Shown here: piece by piece, positions 19,651-30,086 of the stretch
Position numbering within the stretch: the stretch's first letter is position 1
Layout: the number at the start of each line of letters is the position of its first letter
Source of the DNA: Fischerella thermalis PCC 7521
GTDB lineage: Bacteria; Cyanobacteriota; Cyanobacteriia; Cyanobacteriales; Nostocaceae
NCBI RefSeq assembly: GCF_000317225.1
Contig: NZ_AJLL01000033.1
Coordinates: 62,001-126,000 of the forward strand
Direction: 5' to 3'
Length of the DNA stretch: 64,000 bases
Program-made: the position numbers and the translations under genes
The notes under the pieces: model-generated
What the model saw: the letters and a program-made list of their open reading frames with translations, nothing else
Told to the model about the DNA's origin: nothing
The model's database searches: none

Positions 19651-19876
19651 TTAGCACCTCTCCAAAAGCGTAAGACGCAAATCCTGTGATGAAGTTTAGC
19701 TGCTGCTCACGAGATTGCAAGTTTTCTGGGAGTTCGGTAGTGGAAAATCCTATTTCCTTTAAGATTTCCAAACAATAAGCACTGAGTTCTTGGTATGAAG
19801 CTCGTTCCCACTCTTGAGCTACTTCTTTTGCCATCTCCAGATTGACTCGGATTACCGTCGTTGCAGGGTTTGTCAT
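19631..19876 (-). CDS. Hypothetical protein, 81 aa
   Basis: Unrecognised. The N-terminus (TTVIRVNLEMAKEVAQEWERASYQELSAYCLEILKEIGF) has a beta strand followed by two helices, vaguely like a ribbon-helix-helix, with the rest helical. It overlaps the next gene (97 aa) by 20 bases. The arrangement of two small overlapping genes, the first possibly DNA-binding, recalls toxin-antitoxin pairs, but neither protein shows a recognised toxin signature. Confidence 0.6.
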   Translation of the reverse strand: MTNPATTVIRVNLEMAKEVAQEWERASYQELSAYCLEILKEIGFSTTELPENLQSREQQLNFITGFASYAFGEVLNVQTIS

Positions 19877-20297
19877 ATATTTACCCTAATAAACTGGATA
19901 ATTGCAGTTTCGATCAGAACCGCAAATTTGCGTAACAGTGTTTTTGCTGAATTTATCTGAAGAGGAAATTAGAGAATCAGCAGATTTACGGAAAAGCTTG
20001 GAGAGCGATCGCTTACTATTAAGCTAGCTTGAAAAGGAGTGTAAGAATTTAAACTTACGGCTTTTTCTTATGAGCAGGCTCCTCACTACAGTCATAGATA
20101 TAGCGTTTTGCATCTAGAAGGAGTACACCGTAGCTGCAAGCGAGGAGGGGTGGAATTCTTGTGTATCTCACGCTTATTGAAATCTGCTGATAAGTAGCAA
20201 ATGAGTATCAAAACTCGTAAAGAAGCTTGAATAGCTAAGCAATACTGGAGAAGCCTGGACTAGACTAGAAACGTTGAGTAACAATCAGAGGAAATGT
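19877..20297. other. Intergenic region upstream of VWA pair
   Basis: Holds the divergent promoters of the 81-aa gene and the first VWA gene. Several purine-rich AGGAG stretches occur (near 20035, 20115, 20145) without following frames. No RNA gene or transposon end recognised. Confidence 0.45.
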
Positions 20298-20903
20298 ATG
20301 GTGAGCGATCGCGACTACACCTTAATCATTGATAAAAGCGGTAGCATGTCAACTCCCGACCAAGCCGGTGGTAGAAGTAGATGGGAGATTGCTCAAGAAT
20401 CGACCCTCGCTTTAGCAAGAAAATGTGAGCAATTTGACCCAGACGGAATTACTGTCTACGTATTTTCTGGGAGATTTAAACGCTATAATGATGTTACCTC
20501 TGCCAAAGTAGCACAGATATTTTTGGAAAATGACCCAGCTGGCACAACAAATTTAGCAGGTGTACTTCAAGACGCCATTAATAATTACTTTCAACGCAAA
20601 GCAGCAGGTAAAACCAAAGCGAATGGTGAAACAATTTTAGTCATCACCGACGGTGAACCAGATGATCGCAAAGCCGTATTTGAAGTCATTATTAGTGCAA
20701 CTCGCCAGATGGAACGGGATGAAGAATTAGGAATTTCTATCATTCAAGTGGGTTCTGATCCACAAGCAACCAAATTTTTGAAAGCTTTAGATGATCAAAT
20801 GCAAAGTGTCGGTGCAAAGTTTGATATCTGCGACACAATTACCCTTGATGACATGGAAGACATGAGCCTTGCAGATGTTTTGATGAATGCGGTAACTGAT
20901 TAA
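20298..20903 (+). CDS. VWA-domain protein, first of tandem pair
   Basis: 201 aa, essentially one von Willebrand factor A domain. The metal-ion-dependent adhesion site is intact: D12-K-S14-G-S16 (IIDKSGSM), the Thr of AGTTNLAG and the Asp of VITDGEPDD. Such small cytoplasmic VWA proteins resemble the TerY/TerF stress group. I start at 20298 (AGAGGA just upstream), although the frame opens earlier at a TTG (20274); this makes it exactly as long as its neighbour. The second copy follows 88 bases downstream and is very similar, so this is a tandem duplication. Confidence 0.9.
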   Translation: MVSDRDYTLIIDKSGSMSTPDQAGGRSRWEIAQESTLALARKCEQFDPDGITVYVFSGRFKRYNDVTSAKVAQIFLENDPAGTTNLAGVLQDAINNYFQRKAAGKTKANGETILVITDGEPDDRKAVFEVIISATRQMERDEELGISIIQVGSDPQATKFLKALDDQMQSVGAKFDICDTITLDDMEDMSLADVLMNAVTD

Positions 20904-20991
20904 TGATTTGTTGTTTGTTGATTGTTGGTTGTTGGTTGTAATCATTCACCACTAACTACTAACTACTAATTAATAACTGGAGAATAAAAAA

Positions 20992-21597
20992 ATGCTGGAA
21001 AATCGTGACTACACTTTGATTATTGATAAAAGCGGCAGTATGGCTACACCAGATCAAAAAGGTGGTAGAAGCAGATGGTTAGCTGCACAAGAATCTACTT
21101 TTGCTTTAGCAAGCAAATGCGAACAACTTGATCCTGATGGTATTACTGTTTATTTGTTTTCAGGTAGATTCAAACGCTACGAAAATGTGACATCAAGTAA
21201 AGTATCACAAATATTCCAAGAAAATGATCCAGCAGGAACCACTGATTTAGCAGCAGTGTTAAAACACGCTACTGATAATTATTTTGAACGAAAAACAGCT
21301 GGTAAAACTAAACCAAATGGCGAAACAATCTTAGTTGTAACTGATGGTGAGCCAGATGACCGTAAAGCTGTCATGAAGGTCATTATTGAAGCTTCTCGGC
21401 GTATGGACAGAGATGAAGAATTAGCTATTTCTTTTATTCAAGTGGGTAAAGACCCCCATGCAAGCCGTTTTCTCAAAGTATTAGATGACGAATTACAAAC
21501 TGCTGGTGCAAAGTTTGATATTTGTGACACGATCACAATGGATGATATGGAAGATATGAGTTTATCTGAAGTTCTTTTAAATGCGATTAATGATTAA
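20992..21597 (+). CDS. VWA-domain protein, second of tandem pair
   Basis: 201 aa, co-linear with the upstream copy along its whole length without gaps and identical at most positions, including the MIDAS residues D12-S14-S16, TT of AGTTDLAA and TDGEPDD. Differences are concentrated around residues 17-33 and 140-175. CTGGAGAATAAAAAA precedes the ATG. VWA domains mediate metal-dependent protein contacts. The Slr1339-like gene lies 330 bases downstream on the same strand. Confidence 0.9.
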   Translation: MLENRDYTLIIDKSGSMATPDQKGGRSRWLAAQESTFALASKCEQLDPDGITVYLFSGRFKRYENVTSSKVSQIFQENDPAGTTDLAAVLKHATDNYFERKTAGKTKPNGETILVVTDGEPDDRKAVMKVIIEASRRMDRDEELAISFIQVGKDPHASRFLKVLDDELQTAGAKFDICDTITMDDMEDMSLSEVLLNAIND

Positions 21598-21928
21598 CTA
21601 CTAATCATCAATATCCAAAATAAACGTCTAAATGCCAATTCCTGCACCTACAACATAGATTGTAGTAAATATTCAATTTTTATTAAAAAAAATAAAGCTG
21701 GACAAATGACATCACTATCTAGCGCATAATCTAATCTGTGTCTATAGGTGTTTCCCTTCCTCTGTACCACGCAACAGAGGAAAGAGTGGGGAAAAATGTA
21801 ATTAATTGTGCATATGCGATCGCGTTTCAAGCATAGTTTATTTTACACAACACCTAACTAAATATTTAGTATTTTAACTGCCATATAAAAATCATATTGT
21901 AAATGCAGTAAACCAGGGGTTAAATAAC
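21598..21928. other. Intergenic region
   Basis: AT-rich spacer with a CCTCTGTACCACGCAACAGAGG imperfect hairpin (21758-21779) and a TAAATATTTA palindrome near 21860 ahead of the next gene. No coding sequence recognised. Confidence 0.45.
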
Positions 21929-22333
21929 ATGGACTCTATTGATAAACTATTGGCTGAACTGCAAGCCGAATATCAGCAAAAAAACAATGAACAGCCCAAG
22001 CAACAGCCACGCATAGCAACACCAAATATTCATCCACAATCCTCAAAATCAGCATCTTTAATAGATGAATTATTAGAAGAAGTAAAGAGCGATTTTGAAG
22101 AACTAGATCAAGCAGAAAAATTAAGGATACAGCAAGAATTAGAACAAAAGCGAATTAGACAAGAACAAATAAAAGCTCAGCGCACAGAGGCTTTAAAACA
22201 ACACGCTCAAGATTGGCTAGCTAAGCTAGATTCTTTATCACCAGAGGGGTTATGGTTTGAAAGGTTTGCTGAAAGATATTCATCAAAATTAGAAGCAGCT
22301 ATAGATTATCTACAAGCTAATGAGGAAAGTTAG
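21929..22333 (+). CDS. Slr1339-like salt-stress family protein (tentative)
   Basis: 134 aa, soluble, highly charged. The N-terminus MDSIDKLLAELQAEYQQ is repeated in degenerate form at about 43-58 (ASLIDELLEEVKSDFEEL), then a Gln/Glu/Lys coiled-coil (about 60-95) and a C-terminal helical part (WLAKLDSLSPEGLWFERFAERYSSKLEAAIDYL). I recall this pattern from the cyanobacterial family named after Synechocystis Slr1339, described as a salt-stress protein; that assignment is from memory. AGGGGT precedes the start. Confidence 0.7.
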   Translation: MDSIDKLLAELQAEYQQKNNEQPKQQPRIATPNIHPQSSKSASLIDELLEEVKSDFEELDQAEKLRIQQELEQKRIRQEQIKAQRTEALKQHAQDWLAKLDSLSPEGLWFERFAERYSSKLEAAIDYLQANEES

Positions 22334-22376
22334 TGGTAGAAACAACTATCAACCAGCAACCAACAACCAACAACAA

Positions 22377-22715
22377 TTATCTAGTAACTTTACCGTAATG
22401 TTGAACCGCCCAATCATGCATAGCATAGAGAATTGGTTTGAGACTCTCCCCTAAAGGTGTCAGTGAATATTCCACCTTGGGCGGAATTTGGGCGTAAACC
22501 TGACGATGAATAATCCCATCTTCTTCCATTTCTCTAAGTTGCTGCGTCAGCATTTTTTGTGTGATTCCAGGTAAAGCTCGTTGTAATTCACCGAAGCGCT
22601 TTACCCCCAACATTAACTCTCTAATAATCAGTACTTTCCAACGTCCACCAATTACCTTCAGCGTAGTTTCCACTTCACACGTCAATCTGTTGGAATTTTC
22701 GGCTTCAGCTTTCAT
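22377..22715 (-). CDS. HxlR-family transcriptional regulator
   Basis: 112-aa winged-helix protein of the HxlR type. Typical elements: Cys13 ([25 protein letters not shown]), the recognition region [30 protein letters not shown], and the wing [12 protein letters not shown]. The N-terminal Cys is the redox- or electrophile-sensing residue in several family members. It commonly controls a divergent target; upstream here is only a 370-base gap before rimM, so the target is unclear. Confidence 0.92.
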   Translation of the reverse strand: MKAEAENSNRLTCEVETTLKVIGGRWKVLIIRELMLGVKRFGELQRALPGITQKMLTQQLREMEEDGIIHRQVYAQIPPKVEYSLTPLGESLKPILYAMHDWAVQHYGKVTR

Positions 22716-23084
22716 AATTTGTTGGGAGCTAGGGAAGATGAGTTTTTATGTTTTTTATTTTACCCATGACTTCCAGTCGTTGGATTACCGAACCTCCTAA
22801 GGGTGAAGAATGAACCACCCTACTCTACTTGAAAGCCGCTCTCTGGGCGTCTACGCCAGTCCTCCTTGAGGTAGGAGGACAACAGCAGACTTAGCTAAGA
22901 ACCAAGGATAATCATAAGTAATCATTATCTATACTATGTCTGCTTATTAAAGAATTGGGCATTAAACAGTATCATATAGTACAAAAAATTAGCGATCGCC
23001 CACAGGATAGGATCGCTGATTGCTATCTCGAAACATCGCCAAATTCTGAAGCAAGACGTTGCAATGCAACATCTCTACATAACT
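22716..23084. other. Intergenic region with repeat fragments
   Basis: Contains GGCGTCTACGCCAGTCCTCC followed by a hairpin (GTCCTCC-TTGAGGTA-GGAGGAC, about 22858-22880), and a GACGTTGCAATGCAACATC fragment near 23053. The GGCGTCTACGCC core recurs in altered form near 32745-32785 and 56290-56330. No gene recognised. Confidence 0.5.
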
Positions 23085-23642
23085 CTAACTATTAATTTCC
23101 AACAGTCCGGGTGGTGGTGTAATTTCAATCCTGCGAGCTTCTAAATCTACCGTTGGTGTGATCGCTTTCACAAAGGGTATCAAAACAGCTGTTTGTTGTT
23201 GGTGTAACTTGACTTCTAGCAAATCATTACCAGCAGCAATTACATCAACCACTGTACCAACAAGTTCGCCAGATTCCTGCATAAACACTGACAAACCAAT
23301 TAAATCCAATACATGATATTCATCCTCTCCCAACTGTGGGCGATCGCTGGCACAAACCAATAATTTAGAACCACGCAATTCCTCTGCTTGATTGCGATCA
23401 TCTACACCAGCCAATTTAACTACATATAAATTTTTACCTTCAATTATACGCCCCGTCAGTAATTCTACTTCTTGCGGTTCTGTTTCTCCCGCACGTAACA
23501 ACCAACGCTTTCCCGGAACCTCAAATCTCTCCGGAAAATCCGAATCAGGATAAACTCGCATTTCCCCACGCAAACCCTGAGGCGCAACAATCGTACCAAT
23601 TTCTATCCAATTTTCCAATTGGGGAGTGACAAAAGCAGACAT
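23085..23642 (-). CDS. rimM: Ribosome maturation factor RimM
   Basis: 16S rRNA processing protein that binds S19 and helps mature the 30S head. 185 aa with the N-terminal RimM barrel ([28 protein letters not shown]) and the C-terminal PRC-barrel ([37 protein letters not shown], then [31 protein letters not shown]). The frame is open up to 23747, but those 35 codons come from intergenic repeats (AACCACAAAGACGCAAAGAA and GAAAAGGG-type), so I start at the ATG giving [12 protein letters not shown]. Confidence 0.95.
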   Translation of the reverse strand: MSAFVTPQLENWIEIGTIVAPQGLRGEMRVYPDSDFPERFEVPGKRWLLRAGETEPQEVELLTGRIIEGKNLYVVKLAGVDDRNQAEELRGSKLLVCASDRPQLGEDEYHVLDLIGLSVFMQESGELVGTVVDVIAAGNDLLEVKLHQQQTAVLIPFVKAITPTVDLEARRIEITPPPGLLEINS

Positions 23643-23652
23643 GGAAGGATAA

Positions 23653-24966
<1,314 letters not shown>

Positions 24967-25057
24967 ATAAATTTATCTGCCGCGACTTGTATCAGAATTA
25001 CTTTTATACTTGCGGCAAAATAAAATAACCTGAGCATAAAGATTCACAGAAATCTCA

Positions 25058-26677
25058 ATGGATTGGATAACCGTACTGCGATCGCTTCAATCAGACTTCA
25101 TCAAAAGGTTAACATCTGGTTGTCTGCTGCATTGTCAAACAGAGGGGCAATATAGTGAAATAACAATAATCTCTGGAGAAAGGCTAAAAATTCTCAGGGA
25201 ATTTTGTTGGCAGATGGCAGAAAAGTATAAACGTGTTTCCCCAGTCCGTGATGTTTTTATCAGCTACCTGAAAGGAAAATTAGGAGAAGAAGTTGTTAAA
25301 GAACGTTTAGCTGATTTGATTACGGAAGTAGATTACGAAAAAAGAATTGGCGGAGATGGTAAAACAGATTTTACGATGACGAGTAATCCAGGAATTGGTA
25401 TCGAAGTCAAATCTCGTTACGGTAGCATTGATAAAGTCAGATGGTCTATTAGTGCAGAAGAAGTTGAAAAAAATTCAGCAGTAGTCTGCGTTTTGATTCA
25501 AGAGGAAGTGAATGAGGCACAATCTGAGTATCACCTATTTTTAGCTGGTTTTCTGCCCACGCAAATGATTAAGCTGAAAACTGGGAGAATTTCTTTTGGA
25601 ATAGAACAATTACTCTATGGTGGTGGTTTACGTGGGTATTTAGAAAATTTGCAATGCTCTCCAAATTATCAAGACAAACAGACATCGAATTCAGAATCAA
25701 TTTATCAAGTACCCCATAATTCATTAACAAAATCTTCTTTATATTCAGTAAAAAATGCAAAAATAAGTTCTCCCAGTGAAGAATTAAATTTAATTTACAT
25801 AAAACTGGGTGATGAATGCAGTGAAAAAGGACAGCATCATGCTGCTATCATCAATTACAATCAAGCATTGCAACTTTATCCTTATGATGCAGATATATAC
25901 TATAAACGTGGTTTAGCACGTTATCAGTTAGGAGATTACGAAGGAGCGATCGCAGATTATACACAGGCAATTACAATAAATCCTAACTATATCAAAGCCT
26001 ACAATAAAAGTGGTTTAGCACGTTATCAGTTAGGAGATTACGAAGGAGCGATCGCAGATTATACTCATGCAATTATAATTAATCCAAATGATGTGGTTGC
26101 TTACAAAAATCGTGCTGATATTCGTTATTATCTAGGAGACAAGCAAGGGGCAATTGAAGATTACACCCAAGTATGCCAAATGTATCCCCATCCAGAAGCT
26201 GATCTAAATTTAAAAAATATGCAAATTGGAGATTATCAGGGGGAAGGTGATGTTTTTCTGCAAACAAGTGAGTTAAAGTGTCATGATTTTGTTGCTTACA
26301 AGAATCGTGGTGACTTGCGTTTAGACTTAGGAGATTACGAAGGAGCAATTGCAGATTACACACAGGCAATAAAGATTAATTCTCACGATGCCGATGCTTA
26401 TTATAATCGTGGTAATGCTCGTTATGATCTAGGAGATTACGCAGGAGCGATCGCAGATTATACGGAAACGATCAAAATTAATTTCAATGATGCTGATGCC
26501 TATTATAATCGTGGTAACGCTCGTTGTTGTTTAGGAGATAAGCAAGGAGCGATCGCAGATTTTCATAAAGCTACATCAATTTATTATACAGAAGGTAATT
26601 TAGCAAAATATAAAAAAGTCAAAGAAAGTATTTTAGATTTAGAAATAGAAGAGTCTTTGGATATTTTAAATTTCTAG
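25058..26677 (+). CDS. PD-(D/E)XK-like domain fused to TPR repeats
   Basis: 539 aa. Residues about 70-190 have the order expected for a PD-(D/E)XK nuclease fold: helix with Glu77 (GKLGEEVVKERLADL), strand with Asp104 (GDGKTDFTM), then Glu116-Val-Lys118 (GIGIEVKSRYG), and a following helix/strand (EEVEKNSAVVCVLIQE). From about residue 245 to the end, six or seven TPRs of the AYYNRGNARYDLGDYAGAIADYTEAIKIN type follow, with one degenerate unit in the middle. I know no named family for the combination. Its neighbours are a rhomboid and a TPR kinase. Nuclease activity is inferred from motif spacing only. Confidence 0.8.
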   Translation: MDWITVLRSLQSDFIKRLTSGCLLHCQTEGQYSEITIISGERLKILREFCWQMAEKYKRVSPVRDVFISYLKGKLGEEVVKERLADLITEVDYEKRIGGDGKTDFTMTSNPGIGIEVKSRYGSIDKVRWSISAEEVEKNSAVVCVLIQEEVNEAQSEYHLFLAGFLPTQMIKLKTGRISFGIEQLLYGGGLRGYLENLQCSPNYQDKQTSNSESIYQVPHNSLTKSSLYSVKNAKISSPSEELNLIYIKLGDECSEKGQHHAAIINYNQALQLYPYDADIYYKRGLARYQLGDYEGAIADYTQAITINPNYIKAYNKSGLARYQLGDYEGAIADYTHAIIINPNDVVAYKNRADIRYYLGDKQGAIEDYTQVCQMYPHPEADLNLKNMQIGDYQGEGDVFLQTSELKCHDFVAYKNRGDLRLDLGDYEGAIADYTQAIKINSHDADAYYNRGNARYDLGDYAGAIADYTETIKINFNDADAYYNRGNARCCLGDKQGAIADFHKATSIYYTEGNLAKYKKVKESILDLEIEESLDILNF

Positions 26678-26779
26678 TTTTTGGATATTATTTATATTAT
26701 TCATTACGCATTAAATAATTATTTTTTGAACACAAAGGTAAGCGCACCAGGTAGCAAAGTTTTTGGATTCATTATAATT

Positions 26780-27490
26780 TTATCGTTTTTGTAATTGTCG
26801 CATTGTGGTTATGCCCATAATAAAGCCTGCAATCTGCGCCCAGTAATTAATACTATTAAGTGGGTTGACACTACCAGGAATATTTAAACTACCAATACCA
26901 TAGAATAATTGTTGTACAAACCACCAAAATGTATAGAAAATAGCTGGGATTTGCATAGGTATAAATATAATTAAAAGAGGCATAACAGTATCAATTTTCA
27001 CTTTAGGAAACTTGAAGATATATGCCCCTAAAACAGATGCGATCGCGCCATTTGCACCAATCAATGGTATGGTCAAGCTGGGGTCAGCAAGAATTTGTAT
27101 TATGCCTGTCAAAACACCACACATCAGATAAAATCCTAAAAATCGTCCATGTCCAAGAATATTTTCTAAATTTCTGCCAAAAACCCATAAAAATAGTAGA
27201 TTACCTAAAATTTGGCTAAAACTGCCATGTAGAAACATGGCTGTGAATAGAGAGAGAGAACGTGACAACACAAAAATTCCAGCAGCAGAATTACCAGCTA
27301 ATAAATTAGCGATCGCATCATATATTTGTGCTGGAATTAGACCCCAATTATAAATAAAAAGTCCTAATTCTCCACTAATTTCTAGCTTTAATTCCCATAC
27401 AAAAAGAAGAATATTAATGACAAGCAACCAGTAAATAATTATCGGCTTTTTACGCGTACTAATGAAAAGGTTATCACTGATAGGAATCAT
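26780..27490 (-). CDS. Rhomboid-family membrane protein lacking catalytic residues
   Basis: 236 aa, six or seven TM helices. Family landmarks are clear: FLHGSFSQILGNLLFLWVFGRNLE, the TM4 motif GANGAIASVLGAY and the TM6 motif YWAQIAGFIMG. Active rhomboids have GxSG and AHxxG; here the nucleophile Ser is Asn147 (codon AAT), the general-base His is Gln219 (CAG), and the oxyanion-hole His of HGSxxH is Gln93, while Asn97 is kept. It should therefore be a pseudoprotease, binding or retaining membrane substrates like iRhoms (inference). Divergent from the TPR kinase, whose start is about 125 bases away. Confidence 0.88.
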   Translation of the reverse strand: MIPISDNLFISTRKKPIIIYWLLVINILLFVWELKLEISGELGLFIYNWGLIPAQIYDAIANLLAGNSAAGIFVLSRSLSLFTAMFLHGSFSQILGNLLFLWVFGRNLENILGHGRFLGFYLMCGVLTGIIQILADPSLTIPLIGANGAIASVLGAYIFKFPKVKIDTVMPLLIIFIPMQIPAIFYTFWWFVQQLFYGIGSLNIPGSVNPLNSINYWAQIAGFIMGITTMRQLQKR

Positions 27491-27616
27491 TGCTAGTTGT
27501 TAGTTATTAGTTGTTATTTGTTAGCTGTTGGTTATTTAACAATAACCACTAACCAACGTCAGAAAACTGTGGCAAGATCGGAATCAGAACGTAGCGTATT
27601 CAACTGGGTAAACCAA

Positions 27617-29776
27617 ATGCTGGGAAACATGCTTGTTGGAAGATACCAAATTATCAGCCATTTGGGAGGGGGAGGTTTCGGTGAAACTTTCGTCGCTTAT
27701 GATACTCAATTACCTGGTAAACCCAAATGTGTTGTTAAGAAACTTAAACCCCAAGCAACAGATCCAACAACTTTGCAAACAGCTAGACGTTTATTTGATA
27801 CGGAAGCCCAGGTTTTGTATAAATTAGGTACACACAATCAGATTCCCCAACTTTTGGCATATTTTGAGGAAAACGAAGAATTTTATCTTGTCCAAGAATT
27901 TATTGAAGGTCATAATCTTAGCCAGGAAATCATACCAGGAAAGCCCCTCAGCCAAGGTCAAGTTATTTCTCTGTTGCAAGAAATTTTACAAATTTTAGAT
28001 TTTGTCCATCAACAAAAAGTTATCCATCGTGATGTCAACCCTTATAATATTCTGAGAAGAGAACTAGATGGTAAGTTAGTTTTAATTGATTTTGGGGCTG
28101 TTAAAGAAATTACAACTCAGGTAATTAATCCTAATGCTAAAACTAAATTTACGGTTGCGATTGGAACTCCTGGATATATTCCTGGAGAACAAGCCCAAGG
28201 AAACCCAAAATATAGTAGTGATATCTATGCTGTCGGTATTCTTGGTATTCAAGCACTTACTGGTTTATCTCCTGAAGAATTTGATCAAGACGCAGAAACT
28301 AACGAAATAATTTGGCAAAATCATACGGAAGTAACTCAAGAATTTGCTCAATTTTTAGACAAAATGGTGCGCTATGATTTTCGTGAACGCTACGCATCAG
28401 CAACTTTAGCTTTACAAGCTTTAAAAGATTTACATAATCCGAATTTTCAAACACTGGCATTAAGCGTTTCTGTTACCAATCAACCATCAATTACAAATAA
28501 TAAACGCAAAAAAAATATTACAAAAAAAATCTTAGCTGGAACAATAATATTAGGGTTAGCAATAGGAGCATCTTTGTATATCATAAATAGTATTAATTCT
28601 GTAAATGCTACAGAATTATATAAGAAAGCCAACACATTTTATGAATTACAACGCTATCAAGATGCTTTATCTGCATTTGAAAAAGCAGTCAAAATTCGAC
28701 CCGATTATGCTGAAGCTTGGAATGGACAAGGTAGTACGCTGAGTAAATTAAAAGAATACAAAGCAGCGCTTACAGCCTATGACAGAGCAATTCAAATTCA
28801 GCCGGATTATTTAGAAGCTTGGATAGGTAGAGGTTTTGTATTAAAAAATTTACAACGATATCAAGAGGCGATCGCCTCTTTTGATAAAGCTTTACAACTA
28901 GACACCAACTCTCCTCAACTCTGGACTACAAAAGGAGAAGTTTTAAGCAGTTTAAAGCGATACGATGAAGCAATATCAGCTTATGAGCAAGCAATTAATC
29001 TCAAAAAAGATGATTACACAGCTTGGTACAATAAAGCGCTGACATTACAAAATTTAAAACGCTACGAAGAAGCAGTAAGAGCATATGATAAAGCTGTGGA
29101 AATCAAACCAAGTTATGCCGAAGCTTGGTATAATCGCGGCAATGCTCTAGTTAATTTGCAACGCTATCAAGATGCATTTACAGCCTATGATAAAGCTGTA
29201 CAGATTAATCCAACTTATTACCAAGCATGGTTATCAAGAGGTAATATTCTGATTAGTTTGCAACGCTATCCTGAAGCAGTTGAATCATTGAATCAAGTTA
29301 TTCAAATTAATCCTCAGAATTATCAAGCATGGTACGCTAAGGGTTGGTCGCAACATCAAATGCAAAGATACAACGAAGCATTAGCAGCCTACGATCAAGC
29401 GGCTGAATTGAAACGAAACGATTATCAGCTTTGGTATAACCGGGGTAATTCCCTATACAATTTGCAAAAATATGAAGAAGCGATCGCTTCATATGACCGC
29501 GCCGTACGCTACAATCCCCAACACTACGAAAGCTGGTTTTCTAGAGGTAATGCCCTATTTAACTTACTACGTTATCAAGAAGCGATCGCCTCTTACAACC
29601 AAGCGATAAAAATCAAACCAGACAATCAGCAAGCTATCCAAGCACGCGACAAAGCGCAGAGTCAGTTATCAGTTATCAAACCAAATCCAATAATATTAAC
29701 TTCGCCAAAACCTGGTGTAGCACCAACCCAACCAACAAATTCAACACCGTTGATTCTGCGAAAACTTCTACGTTAG
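27617..29776 (+). CDS. Ser/Thr protein kinase with TPR domain
   Basis: 719 aa from the ATG at 27617 (MLGNMLVGRYQII, the usual start; the frame is open further upstream). Kinase domain about 1-270: glycine loop LGGGGFGETF, ATP Lys in CVVKKL, catalytic loop HRDVNPYNIL, DFG as LIDFGAVKEI, APE-like GTPGYIPGEQ. The Lys two residues after HRD (HRDxKPxN) is Asn here, which may lower activity. One TM helix (about 305-327, ILAGTIILGLAIGASLYII) then ten or so TPRs with conserved QRYQEAIASFDKAL units, likely outside the cytoplasm. Divergent from the pseudo-rhomboid. Confidence 0.92.
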   Translation: MLGNMLVGRYQIISHLGGGGFGETFVAYDTQLPGKPKCVVKKLKPQATDPTTLQTARRLFDTEAQVLYKLGTHNQIPQLLAYFEENEEFYLVQEFIEGHNLSQEIIPGKPLSQGQVISLLQEILQILDFVHQQKVIHRDVNPYNILRRELDGKLVLIDFGAVKEITTQVINPNAKTKFTVAIGTPGYIPGEQAQGNPKYSSDIYAVGILGIQALTGLSPEEFDQDAETNEIIWQNHTEVTQEFAQFLDKMVRYDFRERYASATLALQALKDLHNPNFQTLALSVSVTNQPSITNNKRKKNITKKILAGTIILGLAIGASLYIINSINSVNATELYKKANTFYELQRYQDALSAFEKAVKIRPDYAEAWNGQGSTLSKLKEYKAALTAYDRAIQIQPDYLEAWIGRGFVLKNLQRYQEAIASFDKALQLDTNSPQLWTTKGEVLSSLKRYDEAISAYEQAINLKKDDYTAWYNKALTLQNLKRYEEAVRAYDKAVEIKPSYAEAWYNRGNALVNLQRYQDAFTAYDKAVQINPTYYQAWLSRGNILISLQRYPEAVESLNQVIQINPQNYQAWYAKGWSQHQMQRYNEALAAYDQAAELKRNDYQLWYNRGNSLYNLQKYEEAIASYDRAVRYNPQHYESWFSRGNALFNLLRYQEAIASYNQAIKIKPDNQQAIQARDKAQSQLSVIKPNPIILTSPKPGVAPTQPTNSTPLILRKLLR

Positions 29777-30086
29777 TTTATAGGCTGTCAAACTGAACAA
29801 GAAACCCGATAAACACAACGCCTAGCACCTGCAACAATGTGACATCCTGTCCTAGAATGCACAGAATCCAGTACAACGTCTCTACTCGTGAGGGTCGTCA
29901 TTCGTCATTAGACTTCTTGCATGAATTCTAAAACCCCCCTCAATCCCCTCGTAAAAGAGGGGGAAGAGTTAGTTCCCTACTCACTTGCACAATCAAAAAA
30001 GGCGCTGCAATCGCAGCACCTCCTCTGAGCATAAGATCAAAAATAAATTTTTCTTTTCCCCTTTACCCTTTAACCATTCCCCTACT
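29777..30086. other. Intergenic region
   Basis: Convergent gap between the TPR kinase and the 119-aa gene. Contains GCACAGAATCCAGTACAACGTCTCTAC-type filler, a CCCCTC...GAGGGGG imperfect repeat near 29938-29965, and the minus-strand terminator listed next. No gene. Confidence 0.5.
29995..30020 (-). terminator. Rho-independent terminator
   Basis: On the minus strand GGTGCTGC-GATT-GCAGCGCC forms an 8-bp stem (one G-T pair) followed directly by T6. It lies 66 bases past the stop of the 119-aa minus-strand gene. Confidence 0.8.
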
